Positions 40,625 through 49,394 of a stretch of DNA of 64,000 nucleotides are shown one piece after another. A program made the translations under genes and the position numbers. This DNA is from Halomonas sp. TD01 (GTDB lineage: Bacteria; Pseudomonadota; Gammaproteobacteria; Pseudomonadales; Halomonadaceae): NCBI RefSeq assembly GCF_923868895.1, contig NZ_OV350343.1:744001-808000 (forward strand). Reading direction: 5' to 3'. Position 1 is the stretch's first letter, and each line of letters opens with the position of its first letter. The notes under the pieces are model-generated. The model worked only from the letters and a program-made list of their open reading frames with translations. It searched no databases and was not told the origin of the DNA.

Positions 40625-41918
40625 CGCGCTGCCCTCCTCGCTGCTGTTCCACCATCGCCACTAACGCAGCAAGAATTTGCGTGCTGTCGCCTATCACCGC
40701 CAGGTCTGCGCGTTTGATCATGTCGCACCCCGGATCGAGATTGATGGCCACCACCTTGTCGCAGCGCTGAATGCCCTGCAGGTGCTGGATAGCGCCTGAA
40801 ATCCCCACCGCCATATAGACTCGGGCGGTTACCCAGGTACCGGTCGCGCCTACCTGCCGGTCGCGGGCCATAAAGCCGTCGTCTACCGCAACACGCGAGG
40901 CCCCTTCGGTAGCGCCCAGTACTTTCGCGGCATGATGGAAGGCGTCCCACTGTTTAACACCATTGCCACCAGAGAGGATGAACTCAGCCTCGGCCAACGC
41001 CACGCCAGCGGGATCCACCGCCACCTGACCCAGATCTTCAATGCGCGATAGAGTGGTGGGAATGGACGCTGCCAAGGTCAGGTGTTCGGCCGCATGTCGG
41101 GTCTCGTCCACCGGTTCGGCGCACTCGGCCAACGCCAGGGCAACCCGTGGCAGAGGGCGCTGGATATCCAAACTTCCAGCGGCGCCACGGGCAGTGCACT
41201 GCCAGCCCAGAGGTGCCTCATCGTCAGCTTCAATCTGCCACACCCCTGTAGCAGCGCGTTCACCCAGGCGTAAGGCAAGCCGCCGCCCCAGATCAGCTCC
41301 GCCTAGGGGTGAATCCGGCAACAGCCAGAAACGCGGCGTCATCTCCCGTTCGACGGCACTTAACACCGCTAACCGTGCCTCGGGAGCAAACCCAGCGTAA
41401 AGCTCATCATCAAGATGTACGACGCGATCAATCCCAGCTTCGCCCAGCGCTTGCTTCTTAAGCTCGCCGCCCCACTCGCCTTTATGCTCACCAAACAGGA
41501 TCGCCACCACGGCGCCTGGCTGTTCGGCGTCGGCATCCGCCACGCGTCTGGCTAGTCCCAGCAGATCCTTATCATGGCTAGAAAGGCGTCCACCGATCAG
41601 GTCAGGTACCACGGCCACTAGAAAAGCGGGCTGATCAATAGTCACTGTACGGCGGCTATCGCTAGCCACGGCGGTTGCCGCGCTGGAATGCCCTCCTTGC
41701 TGGAGGCCGCTACGATCAATTCGTTTAACGCCATTGGGGCCGATAAAGCCAATAGCGCGAGGATTCTTACGCACCACGCCGTTGGGCCCCACCCATTCGC
41801 TGACCGCTCCGCCGCCCCTGTTTACACCAAGAGCGGCCAGCACCGCGGCGTTGTCGGGGTGCAGACGGTTTCGGGCGATCCACTCACGACGTGGGTCGCG
41901 GCGAATAATTTCACTCAT
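40614..41918 (-). CDS. etfA: electron transfer flavoprotein alpha subunit, betaine-locus type
   Basis: A 434-residue EtfA, longer than the usual 310-320. The C-terminal FAD domain is canonical (GATGTWVTARVYMAVGISGAI, then INLDPGCDMIKRADLAVIGD). The extra N-terminal 80-110 residues contain the internal repeat GPNGVVRKNPRAIGF / GPNGVKRIDRSG. This extension is shared with the dgc-linked EtfA of Pseudomonas as I recall it. It overlaps dgcB by 4 bases and etfB by 11. Confidence 0.92.
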   Translation of the reverse strand: MSEIIRRDPRREWIARNRLHPDNAAVLAALGVNRGGGAVSEWVGPNGVVRKNPRAIGFIGPNGVKRIDRSGLQQGGHSSAATAVASDSRRTVTIDQPAFLVAVVPDLIGGRLSSHDKDLLGLARRVADADAEQPGAVVAILFGEHKGEWGGELKKQALGEAGIDRVVHLDDELYAGFAPEARLAVLSAVEREMTPRFWLLPDSPLGGADLGRRLALRLGERAATGVWQIEADDEAPLGWQCTARGAAGSLDIQRPLPRVALALAECAEPVDETRHAAEHLTLAASIPTTLSRIEDLGQVAVDPAGVALAEAEFILSGGNGVKQWDAFHHAAKVLGATEGASRVAVDDGFMARDRQVGATGTWVTARVYMAVGISGAIQHLQGIQRCDKVVAINLDPGCDMIKRADLAVIGDSTQILAALVAMVEQQRGGQRDAA

Positions 41919-43945
41919 ACGATCACCTCTTCAGCAGTCGTCGCTGTAGCGGTTCGCCGGGATACGCCAGACACATCATCAGCAGGACGCTCTACCAGGG
42001 CATCGGCTACCAGTTCAGCAATATCGCGCACTTCAGCGCTAGCATCCACCACGCCTTCCAGCATGGCAGTACACTGTGGACAGCCCACTGCCACCAGCTC
42101 GGCACCGCTCTCTTTAACGTCATTCATGCGCATATCGGGAATTCGTCGCTCACCAGGAATATCAGTGATTGGTGCCCCGCCGCCGCCACCGCAGCAGCGC
42201 GAACGAAACCCTGAGCGCTCCATCTCGGCAACTTGGATGCCCAGCGCTTTAAGAACTCGCCGAGGGGCTTCGTATTCACCGTTATAGCGTCCCAAGTAGC
42301 ATGGGTCGTGATAAGTAACGCTGCCACCTTTCCAGGGAGCAAAGGTCAGCCGTCCGGCGTCATACAATTCCGCAATAAAGGTACTGTGGTGACGCACCTC
42401 GTAGTTGGCATTGCGATCGGTGCCACCCTGCCCCTCTTGAAGAAAGTCGCCATACTCATTGCCCAGCACATGAAAACTATGCGGATCACAGGTGACAATC
42501 TGCTGGAAGCGATACTTGGCCAGGGTGGCAATATTGCGCTTAGCCAGGGACTGGAACGTCGCTTCATCGCCCAATCGTCTTGCCACATCACCGCTGTCGC
42601 GCTCTTCAGCACCTAACACGGCGAAGTCTACCTCGGCTGCACGCAGCACTTTAACCAGGGCACGTAGGGTTCGTTGGTTACGCATATCAAAGGCGCCATC
42701 CCCCAACCACAACAGCACATCAACCTGCTTTAGGTCGGCCATTAGCGGTAGGTTAAGATCCGCCGCCCAGTTAAGCCGTGAGCCTGGGTCGAAACCGCCG
42801 GGGTTGTCGGTGGCAATCAGGTTGTCGAGCACCTCGGCACCTTTATTGGGTGTCTTGCCCCGCTCCAAGGTCAGGTGACGGCGCATATCGACAATCGCAT
42901 CCACGTGCTCAATCATCATTGGGCACTCCTCGACACAGGCACGGCAGGTCGTGCACGACCAGAGAGTCTCAGCGTCAACCAACGCCTTTCCCTCTTTCAT
43001 AACAACAGGCGCCACGATAGGCGCATGGGGAGCGCCTTGATGCTCTCCTACCGGCTTACCGGGATAAGGAGAACCGGCATAGCTAGCATCGCTACCACCA
43101 GCAAAACCCACCACCATATCCTGAATCAGTTTTTTAGGATTGAGCGGTTGGCCAGCAGCAAACGCAGGGCACACCGCCTCGCAACGACCGCACTGCACGC
43201 AGGCATCGAAGCCCAGCAGCTGGTTCCAGGTGAAGTCGGCAGGCTTTTCCACGCCCAAAGGTGCCGCTTTATCCTCAAGGTTCAGTGCTTTAAGCCCGGT
43301 TGACCGGCCGCCACCAAAGCGCTCGGCACGACGGTGAAAGGCGAGATGTAAGGCGCCAGCGAAGGCGTGCTTCATTGGGCCTCCCCAGGTCATGCCAAAG
43401 AACATTTCGCCCAGGCCCCAAACTACGACGCCCGCCAACACCAGCGCCAGAAGCCAGCTACCGCTGCCTTCTACTAACCCTTCAGGCAACAAACCTACTG
43501 TGGGCAGTGTGATCAGGAAGACGCCTATCGAAAACGCCATCAGGCTCTTTGGCAGCCGCATCCAGGGGCCCTTGGAGAGCCGTGCAGGCGGGTTAAGCCG
43601 CCGACGCGCCACGAACAGGCTACCGACGAACATGGAGGTGCTAGCCAGTAACAGCAACCCGCCTAGCAATGGGTTGGCGATACCAAGACCATGCACTAGG
43701 ATCATCAGCACGGCGGCAGCCACGAAGCCCCCGGCGGTGGCTACGTGGGTATTGGAGATCATTTTGTCGCGCCCCACGACATGGTGCAGATCCACCAAAT
43801 AGCGGCGCGGCAGGGCCATCAACCCCTGGAGCAGGTTCACCCGCGAGGGGCGCCCCTGACGCCACAAGCGTATACGGCGTACGGCACCGATCACCGCTAA
43901 AACCAAAGCGGTGAAAATCAGTATCGGCAAGAGCGTTTCGAGCAT
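41915..43945 (-). CDS. dgcB: dimethylglycine catabolism iron-sulfur membrane protein
   Basis: A 676-residue protein: N-terminal membrane segments (LLPILIFTALVLAVIGAV and several more to about residue 190), then two 4Fe-4S sites (CVQCGRCEAVCPAF and CTTCRACVEECPMM), then two CCG domains as in heterodisulfide reductase (HDPCYLGRYNGEYEAPR, SRCCGGGGGAP, GCPQCTAMLEG). It partners with DgcA in dimethylglycine oxidation to sarcosine and probably links it to the membrane. It overlaps etfA by 4 bases and follows dgcA by 22 bp. Confidence 0.94.
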   Translation of the reverse strand: MLETLLPILIFTALVLAVIGAVRRIRLWRQGRPSRVNLLQGLMALPRRYLVDLHHVVGRDKMISNTHVATAGGFVAAAVLMILVHGLGIANPLLGGLLLLASTSMFVGSLFVARRRLNPPARLSKGPWMRLPKSLMAFSIGVFLITLPTVGLLPEGLVEGSGSWLLALVLAGVVVWGLGEMFFGMTWGGPMKHAFAGALHLAFHRRAERFGGGRSTGLKALNLEDKAAPLGVEKPADFTWNQLLGFDACVQCGRCEAVCPAFAAGQPLNPKKLIQDMVVGFAGGSDASYAGSPYPGKPVGEHQGAPHAPIVAPVVMKEGKALVDAETLWSCTTCRACVEECPMMIEHVDAIVDMRRHLTLERGKTPNKGAEVLDNLIATDNPGGFDPGSRLNWAADLNLPLMADLKQVDVLLWLGDGAFDMRNQRTLRALVKVLRAAEVDFAVLGAEERDSGDVARRLGDEATFQSLAKRNIATLAKYRFQQIVTCDPHSFHVLGNEYGDFLQEGQGGTDRNANYEVRHHSTFIAELYDAGRLTFAPWKGGSVTYHDPCYLGRYNGEYEAPRRVLKALGIQVAEMERSGFRSRCCGGGGGAPITDIPGERRIPDMRMNDVKESGAELVAVGCPQCTAMLEGVVDASAEVRDIAELVADALVERPADDVSGVSRRTATATTAEEVIV

Positions 43946-43967
43946 GGTACTCCCCTCCTTTTAGCCG

Positions 43968-46040
43968 TCAGAAGTCCTTGCAGATTCGCAGGGCGTCGTA
44001 GATGGCCGCATGGGTATTACGCGGTGCCGTGCAGTCGCCCAGGCGGAAGAGTAAAAAGCCGTCCCCTTCTTCGCTCAGGCTGGGCTGAGGCTGGATGGCA
44101 TAGAGCGCCTCCAGATCCACCTGCCCTTTGTTGCGGGACTGCTCTTTGAGGGCGTAATAAAGCGCCTCGTCAGGACGCACGCCGTTTTCGACGACCACCT
44201 GATCAACCACTCGCTCTTCCAAGGCACCGGTGTACTCATTTTCGAGCACTGCCACGAGACCGTCGCCCTCGCGGTAGACCTTATGCAGCATCAAGTCAGA
44301 GGACATGATCACTTCTTTCTCGTACAGGCTGCGGTAGTAAGTGGGGAAGGTGGTGCCGCCCACCGCCGCGCCGGGCTTGATATCGTCGGTGACGATCTCT
44401 ACCTTGGCGCCCTTATCAGCCAGATAGTCGGCCGCCGAGACGCCAGAGAATTCGCAGATGGCATCATAAATCAGCACGTTTTTGCCGGGTGCCACCTTGC
44501 CTGAGAGAATATCCCAAGTGCTGACCACCAGACTCTCCTCAGCATTCTCCGAATAGCCCCACTCCGGGTGCTGGCTAAGGAAGGGTTGGCCACCGGTGGC
44601 GAGCACCACGATATCGGGGCGTAGATCCAGCAAGGTTGCCTCATCGGCACGAGCCCCTAATCGCAGGTCGACTTTTAGGCGCGCCAACTCCAGCTGGTAC
44701 CAGCGAGTGATACCGGCGATTTGGTCGCGCTGCGGAGCCTGAGCGGCGATAGTTATTTGCCCGCCCAGGGCGTCAGCCGCCTCAAACAGGGTGACATCAT
44801 GACCGCGCTCAGCAGCAACGCGAGCTGCCTCCATGCCGCCGGGGCCGCCACCTACCACCACGACTTTGCGCTTAGCGCCCTCGGTCTTTTCAATGATATG
44901 CGGCAGGCCCATGTATTCCCGCGAGGTGGCAGCGTTTTGAATACACAGTACGTCCAGGCCCTGGTATTGGCGGTCGATGCAGTAGTTAGCCCCCACGCAC
45001 TGCTTAATCTGGTCTATCTGCCCCATCTTGATCTTGGCGATCAGGTGAGGGTCAGCAATATGCGCCCGGGTCATGCCCACCAAGTCCACGTAGCCCCCTT
45101 CGAGAATACGCTGGGCCTGATTGGGATCTTTAATATTCTGGGCGTGGATTACCGGTACATTCACCACTTCCTTGATCCCCGCCGCCAGATGTAGAAAAGG
45201 CTCCGGTGGATAAGACATATTGGGGATAACGTTGGCCAGTGTGTTGTGAGTGTCGCAGCCAGAGCCGATGACGCCGAAAAAGTCGACCATTTTAGTGGCA
45301 TCGTAATAAGCGGCGATTTGCTTCATGTCTTCATGCGAGAGACCATCCGGGTGGAATTCGTCGCCACAAATGCGCATACCCACCACGAAGTCATCGCCCA
45401 CTTCGGCGCGCACCGCTTTGAGTACTTCCATGCCGAAGCGCATGCGATTTTCGAAACTACCGCCCCACTGGTCCTCGCGCTTATTGACCCGCGGGCTCCA
45501 GAACTGGTCGATTAGGTGCTGGTGAACGGCGGACAGCTCGACACCGTCGAGGCCGCCTTCCTTGGCCCGGCGCGCGGCCTGGGCGAAGTCACCGATGATG
45601 CGCCAAATCTCCTCCTCCTCGATGGTCTTGCAGGTGGAGCGGTGCACCGGCTCGCGGATACCAGAGGGGGATACCAGGGTCGACCAATCGAAGCCGTCCC
45701 AGCGTGAGCGGCGTCCCATATGGGTAATCTGGATCATGATCTTGCCACCATGCTTGTGCACGGCGTCCGCCAGATTCTGAAAGTGTGGAATGATGCGATC
45801 GGTAGAAAGGTTCACCGAACTCCACCAACCCTGGGGGCTATCAATGGACACCACTGATGAGCCACCGCAGATACACAGGCCACAGCCACCCTTAGATTTT
45901 TCTTCGTAATACCTGACGTAGCGCTCAGTCGTCATACCACCGTCAGTGGCATGCACCTCGGCATGGGCAGTACTGACCACACGGTTGCGGATGGTCAGCT
46001 TGCCGATCTCGATTGGCTCAAAGATTGCGTCAAATGCCAT
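43968..46040 (-). CDS. dgcA: dimethylglycine dehydrogenase flavoprotein
   Basis: A 690-residue enzyme of the trimethylamine dehydrogenase/old yellow enzyme type: an N-terminal FMN TIM barrel (FDAIFEPIEIGKLTIRNRVV), a 4Fe-4S cluster region (CVGANYCIDRQYQG...CIQNAATSREY), and a C-terminal FAD/NAD domain (VVVVGGGPGGMEAARVAAERGH). It demethylates dimethylglycine to sarcosine with release of formaldehyde. Order dipeptidase, DUF5943, dgcA, dgcB, etfA, etfB is the Pseudomonas order, which makes the call firm over a general dienoyl-CoA reductase. Confidence 0.95.
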   Translation of the reverse strand: MAFDAIFEPIEIGKLTIRNRVVSTAHAEVHATDGGMTTERYVRYYEEKSKGGCGLCICGGSSVVSIDSPQGWWSSVNLSTDRIIPHFQNLADAVHKHGGKIMIQITHMGRRSRWDGFDWSTLVSPSGIREPVHRSTCKTIEEEEIWRIIGDFAQAARRAKEGGLDGVELSAVHQHLIDQFWSPRVNKREDQWGGSFENRMRFGMEVLKAVRAEVGDDFVVGMRICGDEFHPDGLSHEDMKQIAAYYDATKMVDFFGVIGSGCDTHNTLANVIPNMSYPPEPFLHLAAGIKEVVNVPVIHAQNIKDPNQAQRILEGGYVDLVGMTRAHIADPHLIAKIKMGQIDQIKQCVGANYCIDRQYQGLDVLCIQNAATSREYMGLPHIIEKTEGAKRKVVVVGGGPGGMEAARVAAERGHDVTLFEAADALGGQITIAAQAPQRDQIAGITRWYQLELARLKVDLRLGARADEATLLDLRPDIVVLATGGQPFLSQHPEWGYSENAEESLVVSTWDILSGKVAPGKNVLIYDAICEFSGVSAADYLADKGAKVEIVTDDIKPGAAVGGTTFPTYYRSLYEKEVIMSSDLMLHKVYREGDGLVAVLENEYTGALEERVVDQVVVENGVRPDEALYYALKEQSRNKGQVDLEALYAIQPQPSLSEEGDGFLLFRLGDCTAPRNTHAAIYDALRICKDF

Positions 46041-46064
46041 GGTTATCTCTCCTCGTACCCAGGG

Positions 46065-46619
46065 TTAGCGGGCAGCATCGGGCAGCGGTTTGACAGCGAA
46101 AACGCCGACATCACAGCCGGGTTCGGCAGCGCTCTGCGTCTGCTCAGCAATGGTGCGCAGCGAACTACCCCGTGCAGCGAGAATTTGATTCATGGCCCCA
46201 GCAAACCAGCCAGTGAACATGTACTCGACCTTGCGCCCAACCTTACCCAGTTGGTACACGAAGGCGCTATGTTCTAGCCGCACCTGAGCCGTGCCAGCGT
46301 CAAGATCAATCTGTTCGGTAATGAAGTGGCCCCAGCCACGCTGAGAGAGACGCAGCATGTAGTGCTCAAAAACGGCTTCACCTTCGAGGCCATGGCACTC
46401 GGCTTCTTTCTCACACCAGTGCCAGGCGCTCTTATAGCCAGCGTGATAGAGGATTTCAGCGTACTTTTCAGCACCTAGCGCCTCTTCGACGGCCACATGG
46501 TTGTTGATAAAAAAGTGCCGTGGTACATAGAGCATCGGCAGCGCATCAGTCGTCCAGACGCCGGTTTCACTATCGACTTCGATAGGCAGTGCGGGGGCCA
46601 GTTTGGTCACGGGTATCAT
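46065..46619 (-). CDS. DUF5943-type protein of the dgc operon
   Basis: A 184-residue soluble protein with a region resembling 4-vinyl reductase/V4R ligand-binding domains (YAEILYHAGYKSAWHW, GEAVFEHYMLRLSQRGWG, VRLEHSAFVYQLG). Its counterpart in Pseudomonas (PA5397) also sits between the dipeptidase and dgcA. It lies 24 bp upstream of dgcA. Function is unknown; a small-molecule binding or C1-related role is possible. Confidence 0.85.
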   Translation of the reverse strand: MIPVTKLAPALPIEVDSETGVWTTDALPMLYVPRHFFINNHVAVEEALGAEKYAEILYHAGYKSAWHWCEKEAECHGLEGEAVFEHYMLRLSQRGWGHFITEQIDLDAGTAQVRLEHSAFVYQLGKVGRKVEYMFTGWFAGAMNQILAARGSSLRTIAEQTQSAAEPGCDVGVFAVKPLPDAAR

Positions 46620-46691
46620 CCTCTACATCATTATTCTTGGCTAAGGAGCAGGCTTATCCCATCGCTCCCATCAATCTTATGGAGCAAGCGT

Positions 46692-47669
46692 TTAGGCGCC
46701 CCAGACATCCTTGAGGACGCGCACCCAGTTCTCACCCATGACCTTCCTTACCTGAGTTTCACTAAAGCCGCGCTTAAGGAGCGCCTCGGTGAGATTGGGG
46801 AACTCTCCGATGGTGCGAATGCCTTTGGGATTAATGATCTTGCCAAAGTCTGTCAAACGACGGGCGTAGCCCTTGTCGTGAGTCAGCCACTCAAAGAACT
46901 CTTGACCGTGCCCTTGGGTGAAATCAGTGCCAATGCCGATAGCATCTTCACCAACGATATTCATGACGTACTCGATCGCTTCGCAGTAGTCTTCGATGGT
47001 GGAGTCGATGCCCTTTTTGAGAAAAGGCGCGAACATGGTGACACCAACGAAACCGCCGTGCTCAGCAATGAACTTGAGCTCTTGATCGGATTTGTTGCGC
47101 GGATGCTCTTTGAGACCGGAAGGCAGGCAGTGGGAATAACAGACCGGCTTTTTGGATTCGAGAATCACCTCTTCAGAGGTTTTCGCACCGACATGAGAGA
47201 GATCGCACATAATGCCAACACGGTTCATTTCGGCGACGATCTCACGGCCAAAGCCAGACAGGCCGCCGTCACGCTCGTAACAGCCGGTTCCCACTAGATT
47301 CTGGGTGTTGTAGCACATCTGCACGATGCCTACGCCCAGCTGCTTGAAGATCTCTACGTAGCCGATTTGATCCTCAAAGGCATGCGCATTCTGAAAGCCA
47401 AAGATGATCCCAGTCTTGCCCTCTTCTTTCGCACGCGTGATATCAGCGGTGGTGCGTACCGGGCGTACCAGGTCGCTACACTCGGCCATCAGTTGGTTCG
47501 ACTTGACGATATTATCGACCGTGGCCTGAAACCCTTCCCACACCGAAACAGTGCAGTTAGCAGCTGTCAAACCACCGCGACGCATGTCCTCAAGCAGCTC
47601 ACGATTCCATTTGGCGATAATCAAGCCATCGATGACGATAGCGTCATCGTGCAGTTCAGAGGGGGTCAT
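46692..47669 (-). CDS. membrane dipeptidase family (renal dipeptidase-like) protein
   Basis: A 325-residue metal-dependent hydrolase of peptidase family M19 (IVIDGLIIAKWNRE, CDLSHVGAKTSEEV, YSHCLPSGLKEHPRN, GIGTDFTQGHGQEFF). Metal His residues are in SHVG and SHCL. The N-terminal metal HxD motif is not obvious: the usual D-x-H-x-D stretch reads DGLIIAKWN, which may alter metal binding. Its Pseudomonas counterpart (PA5396) is under GbdR control. It is first in the dgc operon. The physiological substrate is unknown. Confidence 0.88.
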   Translation of the reverse strand: MTPSELHDDAIVIDGLIIAKWNRELLEDMRRGGLTAANCTVSVWEGFQATVDNIVKSNQLMAECSDLVRPVRTTADITRAKEEGKTGIIFGFQNAHAFEDQIGYVEIFKQLGVGIVQMCYNTQNLVGTGCYERDGGLSGFGREIVAEMNRVGIMCDLSHVGAKTSEEVILESKKPVCYSHCLPSGLKEHPRNKSDQELKFIAEHGGFVGVTMFAPFLKKGIDSTIEDYCEAIEYVMNIVGEDAIGIGTDFTQGHGQEFFEWLTHDKGYARRLTDFGKIINPKGIRTIGEFPNLTEALLKRGFSETQVRKVMGENWVRVLKDVWGA

Positions 47670-47766
47670 AGCTAAGCTCCAACATTGATGTATGTAGCGA
47701 GCATAGCGCTGACGCTGGGTGGGGCTGCTCTTGGAAACGACGACGGAAATTCCAAAAACGTCATTG

Positions 47767-47782
47767 TGTCGTGAACACGACA
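47767..47782. promoter_or_regulatory. 16-bp palindrome upstream of the dipeptidase-dgc operon
   Basis: TGTCGTGAACACGACA is an inverted repeat with an AA centre, 97 bp upstream of the dipeptidase start. The core GTCG-N6-CGAC recurs at 37075-37088 between fdhA and the BCCT gene. It is a candidate operator of the betaine regulon. Confidence 0.5.
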
Positions 47783-47827
47783 GCTACTTGGGATCTTTTG
47801 ATAGTTGCAGCAGCGTAGTTTCGATAT

Positions 47828-47861
47828 AAAAAAACGTGCTACCCGACGCTGGGTAGCACGT
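47828..47861 (-). terminator. intrinsic terminator of gbdR
   Basis: On the minus strand an 11-bp perfect stem ACGTGCTACCC / GGGTAGCACGT is followed by seven T. It starts 26 bp after the gbdR stop. Confidence 0.92.
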
Positions 47862-47887
47862 TCTCATCGTCGGCTGCGTAGGAGATA

Positions 47888-49051
47888 TCAGTCCAACAGT
47901 GTCACGCTGGCAAAGGTAGGCTCTCCCTGAGCACACGCAAGTGCCTGCTGAGCGCTTGAGAAAGGCTCATTGGTATTGGGTTCGCCTCCCCACCGCTTGA
48001 TCAGCGGTGGCGACTTGGCGTGATTATTTCCTTGCCGATCGTGTACCCCGAGGCGCTCATTTCTTGGCGGTACGCCAAAGTATTCACGGTAACACTTAGA
48101 AAAATGGGGCGTCGAAACAAAGCCACAAACGGAAGCAATTTCGATGATCGATAAAGGCGTTTGCTTGAGCAACTGTCTAGCGCGCACTAAGCGCAGTTTG
48201 AGATAATAACGAGATGGTGAGCAGAGCAGGTAGCGTTGGAACAGACGTTCTAACTGACGACGCGAAACGTTGACATAACGAGCGAGCTCATCAAGTTCGA
48301 TCGGTTCCTCAAGGTTGGATTCCATCAATGCGACGATCTCCAACAGCTTGGGCTGAGTAGTGCCTAACACGTGTTTGAGAGGGACGCGTTGCTGATCCTG
48401 CTCGTTACGCACACGCTCATAGATAAACATCTCGGAGATACCTGCCGACAGCTCGCGCCCATGGTCATGAGCAATCAGGTTAAGCATCATATCGAGCGGC
48501 GCGGTGCCGCCAGACGCCGTGAAGCGATCCCGATCAATCGAAAACAGAAAAGTCGTCAGAATGACGTTCGGGAAAGCTTCTTGCATGGAAGCCAAACACT
48601 CCCAGTGGATGCTGGTTTCATAGTGATCAAGCAGCCCCGCCTGGCCTAGCGCCCAGCTTCCCGTGCATACCGAACCTAAACGCCTTAGTTGACGCGACTG
48701 CGACTGGAGCCAACGCACATGCTCACGAGTAACACTATGCTGAGGCCCCACCCCTCCGCACACAACGACCCACTCCAAGGATAAGGGTGTGTGCATTGAG
48801 GCGTCTGGCGTCACCTGCAACCCATCGCTGGCACGTACCGGCAAACCGTCTTGGGTTAGGGTGTACCAGCGATACAGTTCACGGCCGGCCAGTTGATTGG
48901 CCATCCGCAAAGGGTCAATGGCTGAGGCCAGAGAAATTAGTGTGAAATTATCTAACAGGAGAAAACCAAGGGTTTGCGGTTCGCCCGCACGATGGAGATT
49001 TGCTGTCAGGTCTTTTGCTTTGTCTGATGTTATCGATTTACCCTCCGTCAC
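47888..49051 (-). CDS. gbdR: GlxA/AraC-family regulator GbdR
   Basis: A protein of about 387 residues with a DJ-1/GATase1-like N-terminal domain (LGFLLLDNFTLISLASAIDPLRMANQL, SVCTGSWALGQAGLLD) and a C-terminal AraC HTH pair (LARYVNVSRRQLERLFQRYL; SIIEIASVCGFVSTPHFSKCYREYFGVPP). GbdR senses betaine or dimethylglycine and activates gbc, dgc, sox and related genes. The start is uncertain: the frame opens at GTG 49051 with no well-spaced site, and GGAGGG lies just inside. There is a C-terminal tail of about 60 residues beyond the HTH. Confidence 0.93.
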   Translation of the reverse strand: MTEGKSITSDKAKDLTANLHRAGEPQTLGFLLLDNFTLISLASAIDPLRMANQLAGRELYRWYTLTQDGLPVRASDGLQVTPDASMHTPLSLEWVVVCGGVGPQHSVTREHVRWLQSQSRQLRRLGSVCTGSWALGQAGLLDHYETSIHWECLASMQEAFPNVILTTFLFSIDRDRFTASGGTAPLDMMLNLIAHDHGRELSAGISEMFIYERVRNEQDQQRVPLKHVLGTTQPKLLEIVALMESNLEEPIELDELARYVNVSRRQLERLFQRYLLCSPSRYYLKLRLVRARQLLKQTPLSIIEIASVCGFVSTPHFSKCYREYFGVPPRNERLGVHDRQGNNHAKSPPLIKRWGGEPNTNEPFSSAQQALACAQGEPTFASVTLLD

Positions 49052-49394
49052 CTTTAGATCATCAGTTTTTTTTCTTATTAGTATAGGTGGCGCTGGCGTT
49101 ACTTAGTTTCCCCAATACGGCAGTGAGCACTCACTCGTGCTGGGTGGCATTACTCTTAAGTCGCATTTTGGCACGAATACGCCAAGTAGCGACAAAACCA
49201 TCTTGCAAACCCAGCGATACGTCGCAAATGCAACACTGGAGGTCGCTCCCGAAACGATTGATAAGTGACCTAAGTTTTGTTTATGGAGAACGCTTTTTGT
49301 GATGGGCACTTTATTTACCGCCGTTTCCTTGAATCCTCCCTTCGTTGCCTGCATATCATGACGTAATCCACTTCAAGCGATGCAGAGCTTAATC
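49052..49394. other. intergenic region between gbdR and cnoX-like gene
   Basis: About 340 bp separate the divergent genes. A minus-strand open frame at 49103-49354 has no recognisable features. One string, GGAGGTCGCT at 49249-49258, resembles the flank of the site at 37072. No RNA gene or convincing promoter pair was found. Confidence 0.4.

Noticed and set aside
43968..46040. 2,4-dienoyl-CoA reductase call for the OYE/FAD protein
   Set aside because: Operon order with DgcB, EtfAB and the DUF5943 gene identifies DgcA.
49103..49354. Minus-strand open frame in the gbdR-cnoX gap
   Set aside because: No ribosome site, odd composition and no recognisable motif.
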